A stretch of 64,000 nucleotides of DNA from JBPBQZ01 sp050955105. GTDB taxonomy: Bacteria > Pseudomonadota > Gammaproteobacteria > Burkholderiales > Burkholderiaceae. A program made the position numbers and the translations under genes. This document shows positions 8,150 to 16,494 of this stretch, piece by piece. The stretch lies in assembly GCA_050955105.1 (NCBI GenBank), contig JBPBQZ010000085.1:70600-134599 (forward strand), written 5' to 3'. The first letter of the stretch is position 1. Each line of letters begins with the position of its first letter. The notes under the pieces are model-generated. The model did not search any database and was not told where the DNA came from. It saw nothing but the letters and a program-made list of their open reading frames with translations.

Positions 8150-9694
8150 TCAAATTACGCGGTTCTTGTGCTCGGCCCAATAGCGGTCACGCAACAGGCG
8201 TTTATATAGCTTGCCGTTCTCCTGGCGCGGCAACTTCGCCTCGAAGTCGATGCTGCGCGGACATTTCAGGCCGGCGAGCCGTTCCTTGCAATAGGCGATC
8301 AGCTCCGCTTCCAGTTCCGGACCGGCCATCGCCATATCGACTGGTTGCACGACGGCCTTCACTTCCTCGCCGAACTCCGCGTTGGGCACGCCGAAGACCG
8401 CAACATCGACGACTTTCGGATGCAAGGTCAGTGCGCCTTCCGCTTCCTGGGGATAGATATTCACGCCGCCCGAAATGATCATGTAAGCCTTGCGATCCGT
8501 CAGATACAGATAGCCTTCCTCATCCAGATAGCCGATGTCACCCAGCGTTGACCAGCCACGATCGTTGAACGCTTCCTGCGTCTTCTCCGGGGCATTGTGA
8601 TAAACGAATTTCCGGCTGTTGGCGAAATAGACCATGCCCGCCTTCCCAGTGGGCAGGTCGTCGCCGTTTTCGCCGACGATATGGATATCGCCCATCATCG
8701 CGCGCCCGACCGAGCCTTTATGCGCCAGCCAGTCGTGCGGCGCAATCATCGTCAGGCCGCTGCCCTCCGAGCCCGCATAGTGTTCGTAGATGACCGGACC
8801 CCACCACTCGATCATGCGGTCCTTGACCGACACCGGGCAGGGTGCGGCCGCATGCAAGGCACACTTCATCGACGACAGATCGTAACGCTGGCGCACTTCT
8901 TCCGGCAGTTTCAGTAGCCGTACGAACATGGTCGGCACAACCTGGGTATGTGTGGCGCGATATCGTTGGATCACGGCCATGAATTGCTCGGGATCGAATT
9001 TTTCCATGACGATGACGGTGCCGCCCAATCGCATCACCGTCGAACTGAATCCGATCGGCGACGCATGGTAAAGCGGCGCCGGCGATACGTAGATCGTGTC
9101 GGCGTCGAAGCCGAGGAAGCGACTGATAACCCCCAGCACCGGTACCATGGTTTCGATCGGGCTATTGGCGAAAGGCACCTTGATGCCCTTCGGCTGGCCG
9201 GTCGTGCCCGATGAATACATCATATTGTGGCCGCCGACCTCGTCGGCGATCGGCGTGGCGGCTTGTCGCCCGGCGCCCTCGATCCAGGATTGGTAATCCG
9301 TCAGCGCCTCGTCGACAGAAAGAAATACTTCGACCGCCGGACACAATGACACCAACTGCTCCGCTACTTGCCGCTGGGCTGCTGAAGACACCAGCACACG
9401 CGCACCGCAGTCATTGACAATGTAGGCGGCCTCGGCCGCCGTCAAATGCGTGCTGACCGGCGTGAAATACAGACCCGATCGCGCCGCGGCCCAATAAATA
9501 TCGAAGAAGCGCGGATGATTCTCCAGCAGCACGGCGATGTGATCGCCCGGCTGCAGCCCCAGTTCGCGCAGCAAATGGGCGCCCTGATTCGAACGGGCTT
9601 CGAGTTCGGCATAGCTGACGCTCACGCCGGAGTTAGCCATGATGTAGGCCGGCTTATCGGGATTCGTGCGCGCGTGGATCGAGGGATGGGACAT
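8150..9694 (-). CDS. AMP-forming acyl-CoA synthetase / ligase
   Basis: A 514-residue member of the ANL (acyl-CoA synthetase, NRPS adenylation, luciferase) family that activates a carboxylic acid with ATP to an acyl-AMP and then acyl-CoA. Visible motifs are the P-loop YSSGTTGQPKGIK (about residue 160), YEHYAGSEG, GWSTLGDIGYLDEEGYLYLTDR (core A8 region) and the C-terminal RQENGKLYKR with the catalytic Lys. The start at 9694 (MSHPSIHA) is chosen because the family begins here; an upstream in-frame ATG at 9853 gives a tail without homology. The substrate is probably a long- or medium-chain fatty acid but cannot be fixed from sequence alone. Confidence 0.88.
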   Translation of the reverse strand: MSHPSIHARTNPDKPAYIMANSGVSVSYAELEARSNQGAHLLRELGLQPGDHIAVLLENHPRFFDIYWAAARSGLYFTPVSTHLTAAEAAYIVNDCGARVLVSSAAQRQVAEQLVSLCPAVEVFLSVDEALTDYQSWIEGAGRQAATPIADEVGGHNMMYSSGTTGQPKGIKVPFANSPIETMVPVLGVISRFLGFDADTIYVSPAPLYHASPIGFSSTVMRLGGTVIVMEKFDPEQFMAVIQRYRATHTQVVPTMFVRLLKLPEEVRQRYDLSSMKCALHAAAPCPVSVKDRMIEWWGPVIYEHYAGSEGSGLTMIAPHDWLAHKGSVGRAMMGDIHIVGENGDDLPTGKAGMVYFANSRKFVYHNAPEKTQEAFNDRGWSTLGDIGYLDEEGYLYLTDRKAYMIISGGVNIYPQEAEGALTLHPKVVDVAVFGVPNAEFGEEVKAVVQPVDMAMAGPELEAELIAYCKERLAGLKCPRSIDFEAKLPRQENGKLYKRLLRDRYWAEHKNRVI

Positions 9695-10077
9695 TGGCCG
9701 TGGACGGTGCGGTGAAGAGGGCGGTTGATCGGACAGGCGTGGCTCGATAGGCCGTGAGCCGGCATATCGGGCGCGTGCCAGTTTGGAGCCGCTCGCGCAC
9801 CGCCTCAATGACGGTTTGGGAGAATCCCATTGGCCAAATTGTGCAAGCGCCAAACCGCATCAAACCTCAGGTCCAAAGGTGAGCGTTTGCCGTTCGGCGA
9901 TGTCGGAAGGGAAGGTTTTGCTGACAAGCGTTTGCCGGCAGTTCGTTGCGTACGCGTGCTGGGTACGTGAGCCGGCGGAGGTATTTGCAGTGGCTTGAGC
10001 CCGCGCTGCGTCGATCGGATACAGCGCGTCGCGTAAGTTCTGTCGAACCGAGCGCGAATTTGGAGAGCTGCGAAAAC
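9695..10077. other. intergenic region, no gene seen
   Basis: About 380 bases between the acyl-CoA ligase start and the tRNA-Val 3' end. Both flanking genes are on the minus strand. It should hold the ligase promoter; I see no coding frame with family resemblance, no repeat and no further RNA gene. Confidence 0.5.
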
Positions 10078-10152
10078 TGGTGGGCGGTACAAGTTTCGAA
10101 CTTGTGACCCCAGCCGTGTGAAGGCTGTGCTCTACCCCTGAGCTAACCGCCC
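10078..10152 (-). tRNA. tRNA-Val (CAC)
   Basis: Read on the minus strand, the 75-base gene begins GGGCGGTTAGCTCAGGGG and ends in an encoded CCA. Acceptor stem GGGCGGT pairs with ACCGCCC, the T-arm contains GTTCGAA, and the anticodon loop TTCACAC presents CAC, which reads GTG valine codons. It is followed on the same strand by the acyl-CoA ligase gene after about 380 bases. Confidence 0.95.
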
Positions 10153-10215
10153 GGATCTTGCGCAAGCTTTGAATCTCTCGGAGCGCGGATATTCTCGGCC
10201 CTGAGGAGCGGCGGA

Positions 10216-10959
10216 TTATAGACCGCCCAGGGCCCCTGGCGCAAGCACTGGCGCTTCGACCGCGCGCCAGACACAGGCTTGGCGCGCTGCGCGGTCGAGT
10301 TCATCCAGCACTCCCGCGTGGGCCGCCAGCTCGTCCGCTGACGCGCTCAAGACGGGCAGAATCAGATCAGCCAAGGCAATCGCACGGGCCGCCGCCTGAT
10401 GACCGCCTGCCTCCTCGCCGAGCATATCGATGACCAGACTACCCTGTCCGCGGGTCATGGCCAGGTAGACCTCGGCCAGCAACTCCGCATCGAGCAAGGC
10501 ACCGTGCAAGGTGCGATGCGAATTGTTGATGCCAAAGCGCTCGCACAAGGCATCGAGCGAATTACGCTTACCCGGGAAGATCTCTTTAGCGCGCGGCAGG
10601 GTGTCGATGACCTCGCCGCAGTGATCGCAAAACAGCGGCATGCCGAGTAGCCGCAGCTCGGCGTCGAAGAAGCTGATATCGAACGGCGCGTTGTGGATGA
10701 TGACTTCCGCGCCCGCGACATAGTCGCAAAGTTCGGCTACGACTTCCGCGAATTTCGGCTTGTCTTGCAGAAACTCGGTGGTCAGGCCGTGTACTGCCAA
10801 TGCGCCCGGGTCGCTGTCGCGTTCCGGGTTCAGGTAGAAGTGAAGATTGTTGCCGGTCAGGCGGCGATCGATGATCTCCACGGCGCCGATCTCGATGATG
10901 CGGTCGCCCGAACGAGCGTTGAGGCCGGTGGTTTCGGTGTCGATCACAAGTTGACGCAT
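10216..10959 (-). CDS. dnaQ: DNA polymerase III epsilon subunit (3'-5' proofreading exonuclease)
   Basis: DnaQ supplies the proofreading exonuclease of the replicative polymerase core. The 247-residue product has all DEDDh motifs: Exo I VIDTETTGL with Asp7 and Glu9, Exo II HNAPFDISFFD, and Exo III HRTLHGALLDAELLAEVYL with the catalytic His and Asp. The start ATG at 10959 places the Exo I motif at the normal distance from the N-terminus; an upstream in-frame ATG at 11070 would add 37 residues with no homology. In E. coli dnaQ is divergent from rnhA with shared promoters. Here the same divergence exists, but a LysE-type exporter gene sits between them. Confidence 0.95.
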   Translation of the reverse strand: MRQLVIDTETTGLNARSGDRIIEIGAVEIIDRRLTGNNLHFYLNPERDSDPGALAVHGLTTEFLQDKPKFAEVVAELCDYVAGAEVIIHNAPFDISFFDAELRLLGMPLFCDHCGEVIDTLPRAKEIFPGKRNSLDALCERFGINNSHRTLHGALLDAELLAEVYLAMTRGQGSLVIDMLGEEAGGHQAAARAIALADLILPVLSASADELAAHAGVLDELDRAARQACVWRAVEAPVLAPGALGGL

Positions 10960-11137
10960 TGCTGTCCTGCTACTGAAGAGGGGTAGGTCGCGGGAGGGTT
11001 CACGCGGGCGACATGCCGGCGCGTGCGCGCTGGAGTCGGCCAATTGCCAAGCACGGATTCTATAGCGCATGTGTAGTACTGGCCATGCGCCGATCGGCCA
11101 TGCTGCCCTATATCCCCGTGCCCGTTATTGAGACACC

Positions 11138-11178
11138 GTACCGAAACAATATAGATAAAGTGTACCGGTACTGTACCG
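11138..11178. promoter_or_regulatory. GTACCG repeat cluster, candidate operator upstream of the LysE-type exporter
   Basis: In an AT-richer patch between dnaQ and the exporter gene, GTACCG occurs at 11138-11143 and 11173-11178, and the perfect 10-bp palindrome GTACCGGTAC occupies 11162-11171. Spacing and symmetry suggest a binding site for a dimeric repressor of the TetR or MarR kind. No regulator gene is adjacent, so the cognate protein is unknown. Confidence 0.4.
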
Positions 11179-11266
11179 TTATAGCGCCTTATAGTTCATC
11201 TTCCTTCCATGGCGCGGCGGCAAGCCGCAAATGCCGAAAGCTCGACGAACCTAAGCGTTGTCCACC

Positions 11267-11881
11267 ATGTCTTCGCCCATTTTTACAATATTGCCCGCCC
11301 TCGTGGCGTTCATCTGCGTGATGTCGATCACGCCGGGTCCTAACAATATGCTGTTGCTCGGCTCGGGTGCCAATCATGGCTTCCGGCGCACGCTGCCGCA
11401 CGTGCTGGGCATCAGCGCAGGCATGGCGCTGCTGGTGATCTGCGTGGCGCTTGGCCTGGGCCGGGTGCTGGCGTGGGTGCCGCACGGTTTCCTGGTACTG
11501 CGGATCGCGAGCGTTGCCTATTTGCTGTATCTGGCCTGGCGCATCGCCAATTCGCCCGCGCCCGACAGCGAGCAACAGCCCAATGCGCCTTTTTCCTTCT
11601 ATCAGGCGGTGGTTTTCCAGTGGGTCAATCCGAAGGCGTGGGTCATGGCGATCAGCGCGGTGGCGACCTTTTCCATGCACCGGGACATGTTGGACAATGC
11701 CCTGATCCTGGCGCTGGTGTTCTCGGTGGTCAACCTGCCGTGCATCAGCGTCTGGGCCGCATTCGGCACCAGCTTGCGACGCTTCATGCGCAAGCCTCGC
11801 GCAATGCGCGTGTTGAATATTTTGATGGCCTTGTTGTTGGTCGCCTCGCTTTATCCGATCGTCTGCGAGCCGCTGGGCTGA
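11267..11881 (+). CDS. LysE/RhtB-family amino-acid exporter
   Basis: LysE/RhtB-family translocators export amino acids or similar small metabolites across the inner membrane. The 204-residue protein shows the family hallmark SITPGPNNMLLLGSGANHGF at the N-terminus, followed by membrane segments at about 40-62, 65-85, 115-130, 145-165 and 183-200, with the conserved WVNPKAW motif near residue 122. The ATG at 11267 (MSSPIFT) is preferred; a TTG three codons upstream is possible. No strong Shine-Dalgarno site precedes either. It interrupts the otherwise E. coli-like dnaQ-rnhA divergence. The substrate is unknown. Confidence 0.87.
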   Translation: MSSPIFTILPALVAFICVMSITPGPNNMLLLGSGANHGFRRTLPHVLGISAGMALLVICVALGLGRVLAWVPHGFLVLRIASVAYLLYLAWRIANSPAPDSEQQPNAPFSFYQAVVFQWVNPKAWVMAISAVATFSMHRDMLDNALILALVFSVVNLPCISVWAAFGTSLRRFMRKPRAMRVLNILMALLLVASLYPIVCEPLG

Positions 11882-11984
11882 GAAGGGCGCTCCGGGCGAT
11901 TTGTCCGCCTGCTAGAATTGGCGCCCGCCTTGGCCGGGTGTTTCATATACGGCCGATGTCATTCCACCGCGAGAACAGAGCCTG

Positions 11985-12683
11985 ATGAAATCCCCGCCCG
12001 GAGCAAAGCCGGTTCCAGCCGTAGCGAACGTCGATTCACTGAAAGACGATGTCGTCAGTGCGGCGTTGGCTTGGCGAGAGTACGGAAACGGCATCAGCGT
12101 GCGTGCTCTCGAAAGCGCTGTCGATCGTCTGCTCGAATATCGCCGGCAAGGCAGCGCGGCGCCCACTGCACGCAACGAACAATTGGCCTTCGACGAGCCG
12201 CGCAGCGTCGCGACGGCCCCCCCGGCCACGGCGGCGTTGCCCAAGGCACCGCCCACGGTGGCCGGCGAATTCACCATCTACTCGGACGGTTCCGCGCTGA
12301 ATAATCCCGGCCCTTCTGGATGTGGCTGGGTAGTCGTGGCGCAAGGCACGATCGTCTACGAAGGCTTCGAGGCGATCGGCCATGCCACTAACCAGGTGGC
12401 CGAAATTCGCGCGGCGGCTCATGGCTTGAACGATCTGCCCGCAGGATCCACTGCCGACGTTTTCACCGACTCGATGTACGTGGTGCAAACCATGAAGGGC
12501 GCCTTCAAGAAGAAAGCCAATCTCACGCATTGGGCTTTTCTCGATGCCGCGGTGGCGCGGCACAAGACCGTGCGGTTTCACCACGTGCGCGGTCACGCCG
12601 GGCATGACATGAACGAGCGTGCTGACAAGCTGGCCAATCAAGGCGCGATGCTGTCGAAGAAAGGATCTGCGGCATTCGATTGA
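11985..12683 (+). CDS. rnhA: RNase HI-family protein with N-terminal extension
   Basis: RNase H cleaves RNA in RNA-DNA hybrids. The 232-residue protein has its catalytic domain at about residues 95-220 with every active-site residue: Asp101 in YSDGSALNNPG, Glu140 in VAEIRAA, Asp162 in FTDSMYV, His204 in RGHAGH and Asp214 in ERADKLA. It is longer than the ~150-residue E. coli enzyme: residues 1-93 form an extra N-terminal part with a helical patch (LKDDVVSAALAWREYGNG) and a Pro/Ala linker, while the basic protrusion is partly kept (GAFKKKANLTHW). The position opposite the methyltransferase gene matches E. coli yafS-rnhA. The two genes are convergent and overlap by 46 bases. Confidence 0.85.
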   Translation: MKSPPGAKPVPAVANVDSLKDDVVSAALAWREYGNGISVRALESAVDRLLEYRRQGSAAPTARNEQLAFDEPRSVATAPPATAALPKAPPTVAGEFTIYSDGSALNNPGPSGCGWVVVAQGTIVYEGFEAIGHATNQVAEIRAAAHGLNDLPAGSTADVFTDSMYVVQTMKGAFKKKANLTHWAFLDAAVARHKTVRFHHVRGHAGHDMNERADKLANQGAMLSKKGSAAFD

Positions 12684-13525
12684 AGCGAGCGGCTCGTGTC
12701 GATGTGGCCAGCCAGCAGCGCGGTCCTGATCTGCTGCTGGTTTTGTTGGCCGTGCGGCTGCAGCGGCGTGGCGATCGGCGCGAGCGCCGGCGAGCTTGCC
12801 AGCTTCTTCGCGCGAATCGGTCCTACTAGCCGCATGCCGTGCACCCGTTTGATCGCCGTGACGATGTAAATGGCACCGAAGATCGGCCACCATCGGTCGC
12901 CTGCCGGCTCCAGGAATGCCCAGCGATTCAGCCATTTGTCAGTCGCCAGTGGCGGCCGGTAGCAGCCGAAGCGACCGCGGTTGAGCTCGAAGCCGATAAG
13001 CTTGATCCAGTCTTTCATACGCAAGAACGCGATCAGATGGTTCGGCGCCGGTGCAAACGGCCGGCGGCTCATGCGACCGATCGAATGCCGCATTCCCCAC
13101 AAGCTGAGTGAATTGAAGCCGATGATGATCAGGCGCCCCTCGGGTACCAGCACGCGCGCCGCTTCGCGCAGCAAGGTATGCGGATCGCGCGCAAATTCGA
13201 GTGTGTGTGGCAGCACCAGCAAGTCGATGCTTTGTGTCTCGAAGGGTAATTCGAGAAAATCACACCACAACGTGGTGCGCCCGCTCACTGCACTCGGCAG
13301 TTCGAACGGCTGACTTGCGGGACTGCCCGCATCGAGCGCGATAGCGCGGCTGGGCATGCGATTTTCACGCAGCCCATCGAGCTGTGGCAGCCCCAGTTGC
13401 ACCGCGTTATAGCCGAAAATATCGCTGGCCATCAGGTCGAGCTGCGCCTGCTCCCACTGCAGGATGTAGCGCCCGGCTGGCGAATCGGTCCAGCTTGACC
13501 AGTTTATAATCGGTCGATCAGACAT
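12638..13525 (-). CDS. SAM-dependent methyltransferase (YafS-like)
   Basis: A 295-residue class I methyltransferase-like protein equivalent in position to E. coli yafS. Recognisable parts are PHTLEFARDPHTLLREAARVL and PEGRLIIIGFN, typical of methyltransferase motifs around beta-4 and beta-5. The glycine-rich motif I is degenerate, as in this subfamily. The N-terminus WTDSPAGRYILQWEQAQLD is conserved in the family. The substrate is unknown. The C-terminal ~60 residues are Ala/Gln-rich and overlap the rnhA 3' end on the opposite strand. The gene is divergent from gloB, starting only 75 bases from it. Confidence 0.8.
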   Translation of the reverse strand: MSDRPIINWSSWTDSPAGRYILQWEQAQLDLMASDIFGYNAVQLGLPQLDGLRENRMPSRAIALDAGSPASQPFELPSAVSGRTTLWCDFLELPFETQSIDLLVLPHTLEFARDPHTLLREAARVLVPEGRLIIIGFNSLSLWGMRHSIGRMSRRPFAPAPNHLIAFLRMKDWIKLIGFELNRGRFGCYRPPLATDKWLNRWAFLEPAGDRWWPIFGAIYIVTAIKRVHGMRLVGPIRAKKLASSPALAPIATPLQPHGQQNQQQIRTALLAGHIDTSRSLQSNAADPFFDSIAP

Positions 13526-13600
13526 CGCGTCTCATGAAAGAATCTTCTCCGCCGCTCAGGCGCTGCCGGCTCGCCGGCCCTCGACCCTCCAGGCGCTTCA

Positions 13601-14473
13601 ATGTCCACATTCTCGTCCACTGACGCAGCGGCCGAACCGCATCGCCCGTCATCCCCCGCCAAGCCGTCGGGCGCCGGCGTTACACCCGAGGTCGTTCCCA
13701 TCCCGGCATTCCAGGACAACTATATCTGGCTGCTTGGCAACGGTGCCACTGCCGTGGTGGTCGACCCAGGTCAGGCGCCGCAAGTGACAGCCGCGCTGCG
13801 CCAGCGCGGCGAGCGGCTGGGCGCCATTTTACTCACCCACCACCATGCCGACCATGTCGGCGGCGTTGCCGAACTACTGCGTGACTGGCAGGGCGGCGAG
13901 CCCATCCCCGTTTATGGGCCGGCCACGGAAAACATTGCCACTACAACCTTGCCGGTGCGCGGTGGCGACGCGTTCGGCATTGCGGACTTGGGCCTCGAGT
14001 GCCGGGTGCTCGACGTGCCAGGGCATACCCGCGGGCATATCGCCTACACGGTCGAAGGCGCGGGCGCCCTGCGACTGTTTTGCGGCGATACGCTGTTTTC
14101 TTGCGGCTGCGGGCGCTTGTTCGAAGGCACGGCGGCACAGATGCTGGCTTCACTCGACGCCCTCGCCGCGCTGCCAGACGCCACGCTGGTGCACTGTGCC
14201 CACGAATACACGCTGTCGAATCTGCGCTTTGCGCTGGCTTGCGACGGTGCCAATCCGCAGCTACTCGATTGGCAGCGCCAGGCGAGCGCGTTGCGGGATG
14301 CGCATGCCCCAACTCTGCCTACTTTGCTCGCTGCCGAAAAGCAGACAAATCCTTTTTTGCGGGTGAGCGACCCGGCAATCGCCGATGCCATCACCGTGCG
14401 GCTAGGACACGCGCCGGCCGATCGGGTGGAAGCCTTTGCGGCGCTGCGCAGCTGGAAGGATGGATTCCAGTAG
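13601..14473 (+). CDS. gloB: hydroxyacylglutathione hydrolase (glyoxalase II)
   Basis: GloB hydrolyses S-lactoylglutathione to lactate and glutathione, completing methylglyoxal detoxification. The 290-residue protein has the metallo-beta-lactamase metal motif THHHADHVGG, then DVPGHTRGHIAY, FCGDTLFSCGCGRLFEG and the C-terminal CAHEYTLSNLRFAL, all standard glyoxalase II signatures; CKKER-like glutathione contacts are replaced by a variant LRSWKDGF end. About 28 extra N-terminal residues precede the usual start near VVPIPAFQDNY. It is followed by mltD in the same direction, as in E. coli. Confidence 0.93.
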   Translation: MSTFSSTDAAAEPHRPSSPAKPSGAGVTPEVVPIPAFQDNYIWLLGNGATAVVVDPGQAPQVTAALRQRGERLGAILLTHHHADHVGGVAELLRDWQGGEPIPVYGPATENIATTTLPVRGGDAFGIADLGLECRVLDVPGHTRGHIAYTVEGAGALRLFCGDTLFSCGCGRLFEGTAAQMLASLDALAALPDATLVHCAHEYTLSNLRFALACDGANPQLLDWQRQASALRDAHAPTLPTLLAAEKQTNPFLRVSDPAIADAITVRLGHAPADRVEAFAALRSWKDGFQ

Positions 14474-14751
14474 AGCACGCTAAATGCCGGTCGCGTTTGC
14501 CGCAGATTCCTGGCAAAAAATGACCGGGGCATGTCGGTTTTTTGACGCCCCGAAGCCGTCGCCGAAGCCGCGCCGGCGTTCAAATCTGGCTGAAGAAAAT
14601 TGGCTAGTGCCTCGATTTTTCAGGACAATTTGTTTCCGACGGGTTGACGAACCCGATCTCGTTCCTTACTATCGCCTGCAACCCGTCGTCTGCTTCTTGC
14701 GGTTTCTTTGCCGCGTTGCCGTCATTTTCCCTTCCGCATTCTGAGAGCCTG

Positions 14752-16494
14752 ATGCGACTCTATCTAAGTGCGTTGTTGGTGCTATTGCTGGCTGCTTGTG
14801 CCGGCACGCCGTCCAGAACAAGCAGTACCTCGTCACTCCCCGCCACCGTTTCCATGAATCCGGCGCAGAATCCCGCGCTGAAAACCCTGGAAACTGCCAA
14901 TCACACAATCAACCTCGACCACGAGACGGTGGGTTCGCTGGCCACCGGTCCGGTCGATATCTGGCAACGCATCCGCAGCGGCTTCCAGATTCCTGACCTG
15001 ACCAACGACGCAGTGCAGACGCAGGTCGACTGGTACGCCACGCGCCCCGACTATGTGGCGCGCATGACCGAGCGCTCGAAGCTTTACCTGTATCACATCG
15101 TCGACGCGCTCGAGCAGCGCCACATGCCGACCGAGCTGGCGCTATTGCCTTTCATCGAAAGCGCCTACAACCCGCAAGCACTGTCCAGCGCCAATGCATC
15201 GGGAATGTGGCAGTTCGTGCGCGGCACCGGCCGCACCTTCAATCTGCGCCAGAACATGTTTCAGGATCAACGGCGCGATGTAATCGCTTCCACCAACGCC
15301 GCGCTCGACTACTTGTCGAAACTGCACGACATGTTCGGCGACTGGGACCTGGCATTGGCCGCCTACAACTGGGGTGAGGGCAATGTGCAAAAGGCCATTG
15401 CCCGCAATATTGCGCAAGGGCTGCCGGGTGACTACGAGAGCCTGCGCATGCCGAATGAAACGCGCAATTACGTGCCGAAGCTGCAGGCCGTCAAGAACAT
15501 CATCGCCAATCCGCAGGCCTACGGTCTGGAGTTGCCCGACATTCCCAATCACCCTTATTTCGTCACGGTAACCAGTTCGCGCGACATGGACGTGAAGGTC
15601 GCGGCGCAACTCGCGGGCCTCACGCTCGATCAGTTCAAGGCGCTCAACCCCTCGTTCTCCAAGCCGGTGATCCTCGGCGCGACCGATCCGCAGATCCTGT
15701 TGCCGTTCGAGAATGCCGAAACCTTCGAGCACAATCTCAAGCATTTCACGCAGCCCCTGTCGAGCTGGACCACCTACACCGTCACCCAGCGTGAGAAGCC
15801 GGCGGCCCTGGCTGCCAAGATCGGCGTGGACGCCGATACCTTGCTGAGTGTGAATCGCATCCCCGCCGGGATGCGCCTGAAACCGGGCTCGACCGTGCTC
15901 GTGCCGAAGGGCGAAGACGATGACGATGAAGACATCAGCGCCGATATCGCAGAAAGCGCGGTGCTGGCAATGGAGCCCGATCTGCCCGATACGCGCAAGC
16001 TGCTGGTGCGTGTGCGCCGCCGCCAAACGATCGCCGCCTTGGCGCATCGCTACGGCGTTTCGGTGGCGCAGATCCAGTCGTGGAACCATACCCGCAGCCG
16101 CACGCTGGCATCGGGCCAGCGCTTGGTCCTGCATATTCCCGTGGGCCGCGCCGTGGCGAGCGAAGAGGACGATGCACCGCGCGTCATGCGCCTCGGCACG
16201 GTTCGCGTCAGCGCCTCCTCGCGGCAGGCAATGCGTGGCGGCGTAGTCCGAGTGTCTGACGAAGTCGCGGCGCCGAGCCCGACGCGCGAGCGGAAAGCGG
16301 TGGCGCGCGGCCGCTCGAAAGCGGCGACCGCTGGTGCCGATGGCCGGGTTTCCAGCCGGACTACGGCGCGCGGCGCCGCCGTTCATACGACGGCGCGGGC
16401 CAGCAACAATGCCCACGCGTCGCGTTCGGCCGGTCCGATCGTCAAGGTTTCGGCAATGAAGCCGCTTGCCCATTCATCCAAAAAGAAAAAATAG
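14752..16494 (+). CDS. mltD: membrane-bound lytic murein transglycosylase D
   Basis: MltD cleaves peptidoglycan glycan strands. The 580-residue lipoprotein starts with a signal ending LLLAACAG (lipobox Cys at residue 16). The lytic transglycosylase domain spans about residues 110-260 with catalytic Glu in LPFIESAYNP, GMWQFVRGTGR and LALAAYNWGEGNV. Two LysM repeats follow, YTVTQREKPAALAAKIG (about 342-385) and VRVRRRQTIAALAHRYGVS (about 418-463). The last ~115 residues are Arg/Ala/Ser/Thr-rich and basic, with no fold I recognise. The ATG at 14752 has GAGAG 5 bases upstream. The 3' end overlaps the convergent membrane-protein gene by 53 bases. Confidence 0.93.
   Translation: MRLYLSALLVLLLAACAGTPSRTSSTSSLPATVSMNPAQNPALKTLETANHTINLDHETVGSLATGPVDIWQRIRSGFQIPDLTNDAVQTQVDWYATRPDYVARMTERSKLYLYHIVDALEQRHMPTELALLPFIESAYNPQALSSANASGMWQFVRGTGRTFNLRQNMFQDQRRDVIASTNAALDYLSKLHDMFGDWDLALAAYNWGEGNVQKAIARNIAQGLPGDYESLRMPNETRNYVPKLQAVKNIIANPQAYGLELPDIPNHPYFVTVTSSRDMDVKVAAQLAGLTLDQFKALNPSFSKPVILGATDPQILLPFENAETFEHNLKHFTQPLSSWTTYTVTQREKPAALAAKIGVDADTLLSVNRIPAGMRLKPGSTVLVPKGEDDDDEDISADIAESAVLAMEPDLPDTRKLLVRVRRRQTIAALAHRYGVSVAQIQSWNHTRSRTLASGQRLVLHIPVGRAVASEEDDAPRVMRLGTVRVSASSRQAMRGGVVRVSDEVAAPSPTRERKAVARGRSKAATAGADGRVSSRTTARGAAVHTTARASNNAHASRSAGPIVKVSAMKPLAHSSKKKK

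Noticed and set aside
9860..10165. 101-codon frame over tRNA-Val
   Set aside because: It reads through the tRNA gene and has no homology; the tRNA structure is certain.
14523..14564. hairpin CGGGGC...GCCCCG as gloB terminator
   Set aside because: The stem is short, the loop is long and the T-run lies inside the loop rather than after the stem, so I do not list it.
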